A stretch of 59,773 nt of DNA. Source: Amoebophrya sp. A120 (lineage: Eukaryota; Sar; Dinophyceae; Syndiniales; Amoebophryaceae). A model generated the notes under the pieces. The model worked only from the letters and a program-made list of their open reading frames with translations. It was not told the origin of the DNA and made no database searches. This document shows, piece after piece, positions 47,701 through 59,626 of the stretch (the stretch's first letter is position 1; each line of letters opens with the position of its first letter). The stretch is taken from NCBI GenBank assembly GCA_905178155.1, contig CAJINV010000014.1, positions 1,382,574 through 1,442,346 on the forward strand, written 5' to 3'. Position numbers and translations under genes: made by a program.

Positions 47701-49829
47701 GCACGAGGAGATCAGTACAAATAGCAACGGTATTGATGCCGGGGGACAAAAACTTTACTCGTCTGCACATTGTACTAAGTAACGCTGGCGGTTCGCTGTT
47801 ATGCCCGGGCTTCCTAGTGGTGGTGGGCTTGGGGGTGAAGATCGTACTACCACATTTTTGACGCATTGTCATTCTTGACGGCACAGGTTCACAACAAGGA
47901 CTAGCACTAGCACAGGTTTTTGTAGTTTGTGGTAGTTTCTGACAGGAGGATCTTCATCACTATCGTGAACTCAAGCCTGCCAAATCCCGTTTCGAGACCC
48001 CCAAGCAAGAACAAGAGACGAAGGGCCCGAAGCACGACAGGATTTCACAACGCGTGGTGCGGCGTTCTTCTTAATATGTGCCGTCGACGATGAATCGACA
48101 TAGAAGATAAAAAGTTAGTTTAGTTTTTTGTCTCGTAGTTCTTTGTGCTTCTCTCGCGTCTGGCACAGATTGAAAGTAGCAAATCGCTTGGAAAAATGTC
48201 GAACAGCTAGAGCATCCGTTCTATGCTTGTTTTGACAAAATTGCTTTTTTAGCTCATCTTTCGCTGCCATGGTCCGTCCTCACGTTTTTCTACTTTGAGT
48301 CTGGAACAACAGCACGTGTGTGTTATATCGATCATTGAAAAAAGAAAGGTTTATTGTTCTTTGTTGTAGGAAAAAATCTTTAGTTTCTTCTTCTGGGCTG
48401 CATGTGCGCGTTTTGTTTTCAGATTGTCTACAACGTGCATGCTGGTCGTCTTGTTCCCGTTCACTAATACTAGCGTCTGGCCTTGGTTCTTCTTTTCTTT
48501 ACTTTTTTGTTCGCAACAACGAATAGCGAGCACGACGAGAAATCTGCGGCACCTCTGCAATACCGCCAGGAATATCGGCTTCGGTGCCTGTAGCTAGTAC
48601 TTATATGACGAACGTAGTGCAACATGAAAACTGGTGCATCAGGCTAGTTGTAGCAAAATTTTTGTGAGGGCTGCCCTGTCCTCCGCAACAGTGGCGAATG
48701 AACATCGAAGCTTTTGCTCCTGATTCTTGTGGCTGCTAAATTGAGGCGAAGAAAAGTTGTGCGCAATACAACCACAGAATAAAAATCAGAAAAAATAAAG
48801 CGAGCTCAAGCTCTCTACTCTCGCTATATGCTTTCATATGGTGTGATGTTGAACGCCTGCTGTAGCTGTTGTGCAAGCGGTCAGAAACAAGAAGTATGCG
48901 CGCGGTTCATCGCCATCGATTTTATTTGTAGACAAGGTACTAGCGGTATCCATGTTTGTGCATGTTATCGAAAAGGATGATCGGATCTTCATGAAGAATC
49001 TTGAACCCGAAGAAGATCAACTTCGCTAGGAAGTCATTTTTGGAAAGATGAAAAGATCTTGATAACTCTCAGTGATATCTTCCTCGCCAACAAAACACTG
49101 GTCGTAATGGTAATGCAGCCTGAAGAAGATCTACGAAAGCCACATAAGTTCATCATGATCACTTTTATTCCCACCAAAACCACATACTTACATACTTGTC
49201 ATTGTGAAGTGTTGTTTTTGTTGAGAAAGAAGCAGAATTGCAGCGAATTTTTAAACCCACGAAGAAGGATGGGTAGCAAATGGATAATGTTGAAACTGCA
49301 GGAAAGAGGAACCAGCCTGCCACGATGTAAAAAACGAGGCAACTGAAACCTTTTATTTTTCGATCTTGGTCTCACCAGCACCAGCTGTAGTAAGAGCTGG
49401 CGTTGCGTCGAAATGGAAGATGCTTTTCCTCTTTTTCTCGATCAACATCTGGTTTTTTTTTCAGAAATTCAAATTTCCTTGTGGTCCTCCAAGTGGATCA
49501 TCAATTGCAAACAGAGCGGTTTGCTTGTGCATGCTGGTCGAAAGAACAGGAACAACAACATTTGATGATCATGTCATTCGCATGTGTGTCACAACATTTT
49601 CGTAACATCAATCTCAGGCCGCGGCAAACTAATAGGTGGTACCGGTACGTAGACCTTGTAGTTGTAGAGTTTGAGTTTCAGACTTAATCTTTGCCTTTTT
49701 TACCAAATCAAATGGCAGTAACAGTAAGTCAGTTTTTACTCTTTGTTCTCTCAGCAAGCGACAAAACGACCAAAATTTTTCATGTAGCATTTTAAATTTT
49801 TACCAAAAAATCCAGCAACAGAAAAAAAA
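44744..49829. other. Five-kilobase intergenic region
   Basis: Low GC, with only short open frames on both strands. No splice-linked exons, tRNA-like cloverleaf or tandem array was found. It separates the HAD gene from SF3B3. Confidence 0.5.
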
Positions 49830-52800
49830 ATGCCGCACCTTTATTCCCTGACCCTGCAGCGGTCGACGGCTATTACCAATGCGATCTACGGGAATTTTTC
49901 TGCCGCAAAGTCGCAGGAGGTGGTGGTTTCCAGGGGAAAGATCCTGGAACTGCTCCGACCGGACGACCAGGGGAAAATCCAGTCGATTTACGCCACGGAA
50001 ATCTTCGGTATCATCCGAACGCTGGCACCCTTCCGCCTCACGGGGGCAAATCGGGATTACATCTTGGTGGGATCCGACAGCGGGAGGATAGTCATCCTGG
50101 AATTTGACACCGCGAAAAACGTCTTCAACAAAGTCCACCAGGAAACCTATGGAAAAAGCGGCTGCCGAAGGGTAATTCCGGGCCAATATCTCGCAGTGGA
50201 TCCCAAAGGAAGGGCGTGCATGATAGGTATCTATTTCTAGTAGCGCCCCTGGCGGCGCGGGTGCGGCAACTTCTACACGCGAACATTTATCTGCGTCACA
50301 GCTTGTTGAAATGATATTTTTCACTTGTAAAAAGAAGAAGAAGAGCAGAAGATTTTCGTCCTCCTGTCGTCAGAATCAGAAATATTAATTTATGCACTTT
50401 GTTCAAAATGAAAATTATCTTCTACAGGCGCCCTGGAGCGGCAAAAGTTCGCGTACATTCTGAACCGGGACTCCTCAAACAAACTGACGATCTCTTCCCC
50501 CCTGGAGGCGCATAAGGACAACGCGATCTGTATGGAAGCGTCAGGATCGAAATTGACAAAATCGAAAAATTTGTGATGCAGAAAATCGATGTCAGTCAGT
50601 GAGTTGGAGCGTCAATTTCCAAGTGGCGCATGACAAATTTTGGGAGCGCCCAAATCCAGTCTGTCATGCTGTTTGGGCAAAGAAGGCTGCTCCTGTCGTG
50701 CTAATCTGGCAGCACATTGCATACCCCTAAACAGACTTACAATTGGCCTCATTTGCCTGCTCCCCAATGCAGGCCTTCAGTGCCCTACATTTTATGCATC
50801 ACAAGTTTTTCGATCTTGTCGATTTCGATCCTGACACACCCATAATCTGTTTCCACCAAGTCGGGTTGGATGTCGGGTTCGAGAACCCCGTCTTTGCTTA
50901 CGAGAGTGCACAACTCCCCCTCCACCCCATTTGTCATGCAAAATACCTAATTTGCGCCTTACCCCTTGGCATTGTTTGCATGATAAGTTCTGGCAGCCCA
51001 AATAGCACTACACTTCTGTCCAAATTTGTCATGCGAAACCTGTATCCTTGCTGACGCTCGTATTGCTGTTCATGCAATACAAATGAGGGAGAGGGGGAAT
51101 TGTGCACTGTCATAGTCCCTGTTTGGAAGTCTCCACGGAGAAAATCGATGAGGATCCAGAAGCGGAGATGCCAAAGAAGCAGCTCACGTTTTACGAATTG
51201 GATCTGGGGTTGAATCACGTGATCAGAAAGTACACAGACACGGTAGAAGACTCCGCGCACTTGTTGATCCCGGTACCGGGGGGCTTGAGCGAGGGGCCGG
51301 GGGGCGTTTTGGTGTGCTGCGAAAACCACCTCTGCTACAAAAAGCAGGGACACCCAGACGTCATGTGCGCAATACCCAGAAGGTTGGAGATGGCACAGGA
51401 TAAAGGTACTATACTAGTAGATAACTCTAACTGCCCGCTTCATCTACTACACTGCTATGACAACTATCATGTTGACATAACATTGTGGTGCGATGACTGA
51501 AGTAGAACTCGCAATAGCTATGAAGCCATGTACTACTGGTTGACAAATTTCTTGAAGTAAGTAGACCCGTTGTCGTTCCCGCCCACGCTCATGCAAGAAA
51601 AGTCCTAAATTATCTTTCAAAAATTCAAAATCTATGCAGGTCTCATGATCGTGAGTTGTGCGATGCACAAGCTCCGGGAGTTTTTCTTCTTCCTGATCCA
51701 GTCCGAATACGGGGACCTGTACAAGGTGACACTCACTTCCGAGGAAGAGATCGTGAACGAAATTCAAATCAAGTACTTCGACACCATCCCAGTAACAACC
51801 TCTATTTGCGTGCTCAAGACCGGGTTTCTGTTCGCGGCCTCGGAGTTTGGCAACCACGCCCTGTACCAGTTCCAGGGCATTGGGGTGGATGACGAGGACC
51901 CGATCTGCACGAGTTCGCATCCGCACAAGGCACAAGCTCTGGTCGCGTTCAAGCCGAGAGGGCTCAAAAATTTGCTGATGTTCGACGATTTGTTTTCTCT
52001 CTCACCGATCTGCGACATGAAAATTTTGGACGCGGCAAACGAAGGGCAAACGCAGATATACACGCTGTGTGGCCGAGGTAGTGAAGAAATTTTTTTTATC
52101 GACGCACGCTTGATGGAGCTGTTGCTGTGCTATGTGGTCTTCTTTTTTCGAGGACGAGGTGCTGGTCATGCGTAACTACAAACAAGCTTGAAGATGATCT
52201 GATCCAATGCAGTGATGTGTTTGTCGTGAAGATCAAGATACCAATCGCAATTAGCCAACATCATATAGCAACAAACAAGCATCAGCCAACATTTAATATT
52301 CTCCAGGTCCCCGCTCCACCATGCGGGTGCTGCGGCACGGTTTGGGCGTGGTAGAAATGGCGGTCTCCGAGCTTCCCGGTCGACCTTATGCGGTCTGGTC
52401 CGTGAAGAAGTTGAACGAGGCGAAGTACCACCAGTACATCGTTGTCAGTTTCATCGACGTGACGCTAGTATTGTCCATCGGTGACACGGTGGAGGAAGTA
52501 TTAGACTCCGGCTTCCTCGCAACCGCGCCCTCGTTGCTGATCGCTCTCATGGCGGATGACTCCCATGTGCAAGTCCACCCGACCGGGATTCGACACTTAC
52601 TCCCGAGAAGGACGAACGAGTGGAAGGTGCCGGGCGGGAAGAGAATTCAAGCAGCAGCGGCAAACGATAGACAGGTATACTATAAAGTCATTCTCGAAGA
52701 AGTTTGTTCTGCTTTATTTTCGATACGTTTTGATAGGTCTACGTATTGCACTACAGTATATATAATAATGTTGTCTCAAGATGTTGATATCTTTCTTGAT

Positions 52801-55800
52801 GTGAAGATGCTCCTTGTCAAGGCAAAAAAATCAACATTTACAAGGTCGTGATCGCGCTTGCCGGTGGTGAGATTCTGTATTTCGAGATCGACGAGAACCA
52901 CGCACTGAACGAGGTCGCAAAAAGGGAAATGAACTACGAAATCGTCTCGTTGTCCGTCCAGCCAATACCAAAGAACCGGGCCCGCGCAAATTTCATCGCC
53001 GTAGGAGGAGTGGACAACTCAGTGAGGATACTTTCCTTGGACAAGGAAAGACCACTGAAGCAGCTGTCGGCGCAGGTACAAATTTAGAGAGACCGGAACC
53101 TGTATAGCGCAAGAAGAAGGACAAGTAGAGCATGACCATGTGTGTAAGCTGTAGCTGTGACTGTCTAGCCTTAGTTGTACTACATGGGACAACGAGCTGC
53201 AGTATGTACTACCTGCTACTTGAAGAATCTTCTCTGACTCTGTCGCTACAAAATCTGCGAAATTTTTACACTAACTCACTTTATCCCAGGCCCTGTCCCA
53301 CCAACCCGAATCCGTCTGCCTGATTGAAATGAAATCCGCCACAGACCGGGAAGCGCAGGGCCAGAGCTCCGTCGCCAACGACGGGGGTTTCACGAATCTC
53401 TACCTGAACATCGGGCTCTCTGCCGGGATCATGATTCGGTGCGTCGTGGATTCCATAACCGGAACGTTATCCGACCAACGGTCAAGATTCCTCGGGCACA
53501 AGAAGGTCAAACTCCACAAAGTCCTATGCATTGCAAAAGTATCGTACTAGTATGAATTGCATTACAAATCGACTTAGCATTACAAATTGAATTTGTAATG
53601 CTGATTTACCTTGAAAAAGAAACTTGTAATGCATAAATGCAATTGCTACGAGTACGATACTTTTGCACATGATAAGTCCAGGTGAATAACAACGAGCCGG
53701 CGTTGCTCGCCCTCTCCCAGCGGCCGTTATCAAATGTAAAAATGTCTGGGTCTGGAAAAGTGTAGACTTGTCATGCAGATTTTCCATGACCACCCATGAG
53801 GTCTGGAATGCGGGACTTAGCATGACAGACTCTGCGAGGTCTCTGCCATGCCTATCCTGCATGAGAAACTCCCCTCCAAGTTGGTCAAAAGTGCGCAGCT
53901 TTTGGCACTCATGCAACACAGATTTTCGCATGCTTCAGATTTACCATGACAAGTTGGAATCTTCCAGACCCAGACATTTTTGCAATTCATAGGCGTGGCT
54001 CAGCTACAACTTTCAAGGGCGATATCACTGCACCCCCATGTGCTACGACTCTCTCGAGTACGCCTGCAGCCTGACCTCCGAGCAGTGCCCAGAGGGGTTT
54101 GTCGCGATTTCGGGCAACACTCTGCGGATTTTGTCGATCGAGCGGTTGGGCGAGATCTTCCACCAACAGGTGATGCCGTTGTCCTACACACCAAGACGAA
54201 TGGCGCCCCTACCCCCACCCTCCATCGCGCCGGACCAGTTGCTGGAAGCACACAACCAGAAGATTCACCTAGCGGTCCTAGAGGCAGACCACAATGCTTA
54301 CAACGAGGAGACCAGACAAGAAATCAGGGCAGCGCTGAAGAAAATTCAGGTAAAAAAAAGTAAATTTTTTGGGGGAACATGTTTAGCTTAGTGCACTAAT
54401 TTTTGCCAACATGAAGATCACAATTTCTATCACAAGAACTTGAGAAGTGTCGTGTGGCAACCTTTCAAATTATACTTGTTTTTTGCAGCACCTTCCTTTG
54501 ATGATCATGCACATGCGCGATACAGAACCACCCATACAACTTCTCCGTCACAATAAACATCACAGGTTAACAACAACGAGGAGGAAGACCTCCCAGAAGA
54601 GCAGATAGGAACCTTTAAAGCCGGCGAGGGAAAGTGGGGTAGCTGTATCCGCATCGTGGACCCAACCCAGCTTGCGACCGTGTGCAAACTCAATTTAGAC
54701 ATTATCAAAAGGAAAAATCCCCCCTCCCCATATCAAAACGAAGTTTCTGATGCCGGATTTGCGTACACAAATCTGATTTGTCTTGCAGTAAGGCAGCGCA
54801 GCCAGATCCTCGGCCTAGGTAGGGGCGTTTGGGTCTAGTTGCTTAGCATTACAAACGGCTGCCCCCTAGGCGAAACAGCATGCAGCCAAATCGCTTCCAT
54901 AATGGAGCGGAAGCTTCTGCGCTTGTCTTCTTGCAAGACAGACGTGATTTGTGGTCTCAAATCAGCAACACAAATTTGCGGAGTCATACTTTTTCGATAT
55001 GGGGAGGGGGGATTTTTCCTTACAATAGACATCGACGAGTGCGCGGTTTGTGCGACAGTGTGCTACTTTACGCAGCTGCCAAAGCAGCCCTGTCTAGTGG
55101 TAGGAACCGCACACAACATGACCCTGAAGCCAAGGAAGGCTCCAAGGTAGAAAAAAAAAGCTCTCGATGCAAGTTCTTAGTCCTTGTTAGCCTTGTGATG
55201 CGCTTTGAAATTGTGCGAGTGCGGTGTGTCTTGGGTGAGCGCTAGTACCGCTACGTGAAATTTGTGTTGCGTGCTTTTCTACTAGGAACGGGGTCACAAA
55301 ATGTCCGACTAAGTCCTCGGGGGACCTGCGACCCACCCAGCCGGGTGGGCCTTAGGTCCCCTGTCCCAATATAGAATTGAGTTGCGAATCCGCCACAGCT
55401 CGCGTCCGCCCGTTCCAGTTTTCTCGCCGTTCTTTTTTGTGGGTGTCAATCTGTGACGCAGTAGCTTATGTATTATTGTATTTGTGCATTGCACTTATCC
55501 AAGAAAAAAGATTTGTGCACTGCATTTATCCAAGAAAAAAGCTTTGTTGTGGGTTAAGTCTATAATGCAGAAAATGCAAAGCTGTTTTTACGCAAAAGGG
55601 ACCTGTGATGCGGAAAATGCAAAAGTGTTTCTGCAGTTTCCTGTGAAACAGTTTTGCATTTTCTGCATCACAGATTTACACCCACCAAATAAGCTCTTTT
55701 CTGGGATAAATAGCGACAAACGGAGGCACAAGTACAATAGTGCAAGACTCTAATACAGATTTACACCCACTACAAACGGCGAGAAAACAATATGGGCGGA

Positions 55801-57094
55801 CGCGAGCTGTGGCGGAGTCATAGATAACTTAATTATTGGGACAGGGGACCTAAGGCCCACCCGGCTGGGTGGGTCGCAGGTCCCCCGAGGACTTAATCGG
55901 ACATTTTGTGACCCCGTTCGTACAGCTACTTGATCGTGATTCAAAAATCTACAGATGCGCCATCAAGACGTACATTTACGACGAGAACTACCAGCTCCAG
56001 CTGATCCACAGCACCCCAACGCAGGACGTTTGCCAGTGCCTCTTCCCGTTTGAGGGGCGGCTCCTCGCGGGGGTCGGGAAGTCCATGACGATTTTTGAAC
56101 TCGGGAAGAAGAAGCTGCTGAAAAAGTGCGAGTACAAGAACATTCCGGAGGCGATTTCCTGGATTCACGTAAAGAACGACCGGATTTACTGCACGGACGT
56201 CCGGGAATCCTTCCACGTGTTGAAGTACAACCGGGAAGAAAACATGTTGTTCGTCGTCTGCGACGACGTCGCGCCGCGCTGGATGATGGCGGCTTCCGTC
56301 ATCGACTACAGAACGATGTTCGGCAGCGACAAATTCGACAACATTTTCATGGCCCGGGTGCCGGAGCACTGCGCAAACGATGAGCAAGTGGACACCACCG
56401 GGATGCGACTGAAGGCGGATACTGCGTATAATATTTTGATGATTCTGTTCGTTTTCTATTTTTAGTTTCAACGTACCGGAATACGTTCTGTGTCATCTTT
56501 TCATCTAAATACTTTACGCCTAAGGGCTCAACAGGCTTTTTTTCTCGCTTTGCTCGAGATCTTTGTTGCGGGGTAGCAGTGTCAATAAGTAGCAATCGGA
56601 TCGACAACATCGGGGATATTATCGTGTTTCATCAATGCACTTTTTCAAATCTACTTCCGACAATTATAAATCAAAAAACTAGCTACCTCACGGGGCAGAC
56701 CGCCAAACTGGAGCACATTATGCAGTTCCATGTCGGTGAAATGGTAACCGCGGTCGAAAAAACGCCCATCGCCCTCGGCGGTGCGGATTGTATCATTTAC
56801 AGCACCTTGATGGGGTCGATCGGTGCGCTCTACCCCATCCAGACAACCGACGAAATCGACTTTTTGCAGCACCTGGAGATGGCCATGCGAACGGAGCGGG
56901 CCCCTCTTTGCGGGAGGGATCACATGGGGTTCCGGTCCGCGTTTTTCCCGGTGCAGAACTGCATCGACGGCGACCTGTGCGAGCACTACAGCTTGCTCTC
57001 GCAGAAGGAGCAGGTGTCTGTCGCGAGCAGTTTGGACAAAACGCCGGCGGAAATCTTGAAGAAACTCGAGGACATACGGAATAAGATTCTGTAA
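49830..57094 (+). CDS. SF3B3: Splicing factor 3b subunit 3 (SF3B3/SAP130)
   Basis: This is a core U2 snRNP protein that helps SF3b hold the branch-point helix in the nucleus. Exons are 49830-50226, 50428-50531, 50851 to about 50898, about 51120-51405, 51640-52077, 52307-52674, 52845-53075, 53290-53524, 53680 to about 53726, about 53993-54349, 54566-54702, 55033-55146, 55955-56425 and 56683-57094 (TAA). They sum to about 1,214 residues against about 1,217 in human. Diagnostic blocks span the three-beta-propeller protein: [27 protein letters not shown] and [12 protein letters not shown] near the start; [28 protein letters not shown] and [19 protein letters not shown] in the middle; [35 protein letters not shown] and [10 protein letters not shown] towards the end. 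Some introns are GT-AG; five are introners with direct repeats and non-canonical ends. Confidence 0.97.
50532..50850 (+). mobile_element. Introner with ATCTGT target repeat, 'cgatttcgatcctga' family
   Basis: ATCTGT at 50526-50531 and 50845-50850 brackets the element. Tips 'gcgtcaggatcgaaattgac' and 'gtcgatttcgatcctgac' are inverted. Removing it restores [13 protein letters not shown], the conserved SF3B3 sequence. No placement of the cut within the repeat gives GT-AG. Same family as 14349-14668. Confidence 0.9.
50904..51119 (+). mobile_element. Introner with 'agtgcacaactccccc' tips
   Basis: 'agtgcacaactccccc' at 50904 is inverted as 'gggggaattgtgcact' ending 51109, with sub-terminal 'catttgtcatgca' and 'tgcaatacaaatg'. 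Conserved SF3B3 residues flank it (VFA and CLE-like). No clean target repeat could be assigned. Confidence 0.75.
53525..53679 (+). mobile_element. Introner with AAGTCC target repeat
   Basis: AAGTCC occurs at 53519-53524 and 53674-53679. 'tgcaaaagtatcgtact' is inverted near 53650-53666, and 'gcattacaaat' forms the inner stem. Splicing gives [18 protein letters not shown] in frame. Only 155 bp, and not GT-AG. Confidence 0.88.
53727..53992 (+). mobile_element. Introner of the 'gtctgggtctgg' family in SF3B3
   Basis: 'aaaaatgtctgggtctgga' near 53738 is inverted as 'tccagacccagacattttt' near 53963-53981. The body shares 'gacttgtcatg' and 'gcatgagaaa' motifs with the HAD introner at 35217. It separates ...LSQR from WLSYNF, adjacent residues in the conserved protein. 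Exact edges are uncertain by a few bases. Confidence 0.8.
54703..55032 (+). mobile_element. Introner with TAGACAT target repeat
   Basis: TAGACAT occurs at 54696-54702 and 55026-55032. 'aaggaaaaatcccccctccc' with 'catatcaaaa' is inverted at about 54989-55021. Splicing restores KLNLDIDECAV in frame. Not GT-AG. Confidence 0.9.
55286..55921 (+). mobile_element. Large inverted-repeat element nested in a GT-AG intron
   Basis: The SF3B3 intron 55147-55954 starts GTAG and ends CTACAG in correct phase. Inside it, arms of about 125 bp ('gaacggggtcacaaaatgtc' onward, containing 'gacccacccagccgggtggg') are inverted at about 55795-55921. The core has several 'atttatccaagaaaaaag' and 'tgcattttctgcatcacag' repeats. 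Confidence 0.85.
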
Positions 57095-57845
57095 GGCAGT
57101 CTACTTCTCCGATGGTCATCGTGACGCCTGATGTAGTACTTTTTCCTAGCACGTAGTCTTTACGATGAAGTCCTCGTCGGCGTCATGCTCGGATGAAGTC
57201 CAAAAGCGCCTGCTGTTCGTAACCGCAGCTTGGAAATTTCAATCTTAACATCAACCCAGGAGATGATTCCTTCTGAGTCGATTTCACAAAAAATGAATAT
57301 CGACCGGAGGAGGAGGAACAACTTCTAACAGACACAAGATTTATTGGCAACAGATTTCATACAGAACCAGAACTACTACCATCGAGCAAACCAAGTTTGT
57401 TTGGTGGTCGTTTCGCAGCCTTGTTTCACCGAGGCGAAATGAAAAACGCGAATGAAGACCATTTCTAGCTTTCGAAGAAATATTGGTGATGAAAGAAGAG
57501 CTAGAGCTGCAGCTCGGGTTCTTGCGGCTGCGCACTTCTTGAAGGCGACAGCAATTTTGCGGAGGTCCCTTGTGATGTACTTATTGCCCGCTCGTCTGTG
57601 TGTTCGACGAAAGTGATCTTTCGTGAAAAAATGGCTAGAAATGAAGATAGCAGAAGAAGAATATCGGTACAATCATGATGCGATCGGTGGAACACGAAAG
57701 TATTGTTTGAGTCGCAGCCACGGCAGATTATAAATGAGGTGAAAGGAGGAGGATGCACTCCACCGTTTCGTGCTGCATTTGCTTCGTTCAGAAATCAAAT
57801 TTTCGTTGTCGTCCTAATTTGACTATCGTCCCCCCGTCATCTCAA

Positions 57846-57913
57846 CCTCGACGACGCGGTGGGGGACTGCTCCCACCGCTCGGTGGGAGCAGTCCCCCAC
57901 CGCGTCGTCGAGG
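57846..57913. repeat. 68-bp near-perfect palindrome
   Basis: The arm 'cctcgacgacgcggtggggg' then 'actgctcccaccg' is followed at once by its reverse complement, almost without a loop. The right arm and next 19 bases are shared with 58262-58315. Confidence 0.9.
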
Positions 57914-58216
57914 CGCCTAGGGAGATGGAGCACCTGACCCGCGATGGAAGACATGGACCTCTGTTACACCCCGTAAGAAAAGGGCGGCGCGAGGTCTTAG
58001 CGGCCCATCCGTAGTAACGTAACCACCTTGAAACAACTGGGAGGGAGGGCGGGCGAAACAAATACCACCCCGAAATTCGGTGGGTTGTCCTGACTGATCT
58101 TCTCAAGTCCTGGCTACCGTACACTAAAGGGCTGAGGGCGGACACGGGCATAAAATACCGCCCGACCATCCTCAGCCTAGACTCACAGGCTCGCTAGCCT
58201 GCTGCTGCCCGGGCAT

Positions 58217-58419
58217 TCATTTTATGCAGTTACCGCAGACGGGCCACCCAATGGATGGCCGCTCGGTGGGAGCAGTCCCCCACCGCGTCGTCGAGGCGCC
58301 TAGGGAGATGGAGCATTTTATTTGCTCCATCTCCCTAGGCGCCTCGACGACGCGGTGGGGGACTGCTCCCACCGAGCGGCCATCCATTGGGTGGCCCGTC
58401 TGCGGTAACTGCATAAAAT
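58217..58419. repeat. 203-bp palindrome with about 97-bp arms
   Basis: The left arm runs from 'attttatgcagttaccgcag' to 'ctagggagatggagca'. After a loop of about 7 bases ('ttttatt') it is repeated inverted to 'ctgcggtaactgcataaaat'. It contains the 57846 palindrome's right arm. It may be an introner or a MITE in the leader of the next ORF. Confidence 0.9.
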
Positions 58420-58448
58420 ACTGCTTTTTTACTTTATTTTTCTTTTTC

Positions 58449-58901
58449 ATGATGATAATAAATTCGTGGGAAATAATGAAGGTTTACTTGGAAGCTGCAC
58501 TTCCCTTCACATGTATGACAGAGCATGACGCCGATCTTGATATAGTGCTTACTATCACACAGAAGAGGTCGCACGACTACTATCTCAAAACTTCGAAACA
58601 GCCAACCAAGGCTGCCATCGACAACGAGGGGCCGTGGCCGATCATCAAGGCCGTCTTCGGTGTTTTGAACGCGATCGTGGGCATTATCAAGGTGATGCTG
58701 ATGGTCAAGTGGAAGGCCGCCACGGGCCGCCACATCGGAATCATGAAGGAAGGCGACTGCGGCAACGAATTCGTCTGCTTCTGCTGCTGTGCCTGCTACC
58801 ACATTCCGGCGGTTCAGCGCACCGTGCGGGACTGGGTCCGCATGGGCGGCTTGAACACACTCGGCGCGCCGGGCGGAGGAAATTTGTCGGCGATGAAGTA
58901 A
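58449..58901 (+). CDS. Hypothetical small Cys-rich hydrophobic protein
   Basis: ATG 58449 to TAA gives 150 residues; an acceptor-like 'tgtatgacag' at about 58511-58520 suggests the real exon may begin there. The centre is hydrophobic (IIKAVFGVLNAIVGIIKVML) and is followed by a Cys cluster FVCFCCCACYH, which could be a membrane-associated or acylated segment. The last 30 residues are Gly-rich. No family is recognised. The in-frame extension upstream to 58224 lies in the palindrome and is ignored. Confidence 0.45.
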   Translation: MMIINSWEIMKVYLEAALPFTCMTEHDADLDIVLTITQKRSHDYYLKTSKQPTKAAIDNEGPWPIIKAVFGVLNAIVGIIKVMLMVKWKAATGRHIGIMKEGDCGNEFVCFCCCACYHIPAVQRTVRDWVRMGGLNTLGAPGGGNLSAMK

Positions 58902-58999
58902 GATTTGGAGGATTTTAGTTCCTGCTGTGCGCGCGCACTCGATAATCTGGAACGCTGCTAGTAGTCACAATCATCATCATGATGTCATGACTTGCAACC

Positions 59000-59480
59000 T
59001 CTAAAACAAAACGACATCGGAAACTATCCTCGTTCGGGAACGAGGCGCGCAGACCCCGGCTTTTTTCAAAATGTGAGAACGCAGCGAGTTTTCGTGTGGG
59101 CTCTCGTTCCGCAACGAGAAACGCTGTGAGAATTCATCACTGAATTGCCACTCCAAGACTTTTCAAAAAGTGAGAACGCATTGATAGTGAATTCTTACTC
59201 GGCTTCTCGTTCCGGAACGAGAAATGGAGTGAGAATTTACTGAATTCTCACTCCAGGATTTTTCAAAAAGTGAGAACTCAATGAGTTCTCACTTGGTTTT
59301 CGTTTCGGAACGAGAAATGGAGTGAGTAGAATTCACTGAATTCTCAATCCCGGAAAATTCGTGATCCCAAAGTGGGATTTTTCAAAAAGTGAATACTCAC
59401 TGAATTTTCACTCGATTTCTCGTTCTGGAACGAGAAGCCGAGTGAAAATTCAGTGAGTATTCACTTTTTGAAAAAAATCA
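59000..59480. repeat. About 110-bp tandem units ending in a 98-bp palindrome
   Basis: About four units carry 'ttttcaaaaagtgagaac', 'ctcgttccggaacgagaa' and 'gagtgagaattcactgaatt'. Each has an inner palindrome around GTTCNGGAAC. The last (59378-59475) is a near-perfect hairpin. Confidence 0.85.
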
Positions 59481-59626
59481 CTTTTGGAGCATGCGTGTTT
59501 CTGGAGGAGACCCTGACGCTCTGAGACCTAAGCCAACGAATCACGACGGCAGCGCGGTTTCCTTGTGTTTAGAATGAGGGGAAAAAAATACGCATAGCGT
59601 CGTGATTTCGCTTTGTGGATTTTTTT

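Larger units (their letters stand above)
57095..58448. other. Intergenic with two related palindromes
   Basis: No gene is supported. The region holds the palindromes at 57846-57913 and 58217-58419, separated by a GC-rich 300-bp stretch ('gacccgcgatggaagacatg' onward) that I cannot assign to a known RNA or repeat. Confidence 0.5.

Noticed and set aside
57914-58216. Spliced-leader or other small RNA gene ('tccgtagtaacg')
   Set aside because: It does not match the dinoflagellate spliced leader beyond a few bases, and no tRNA or snRNA signature was found.
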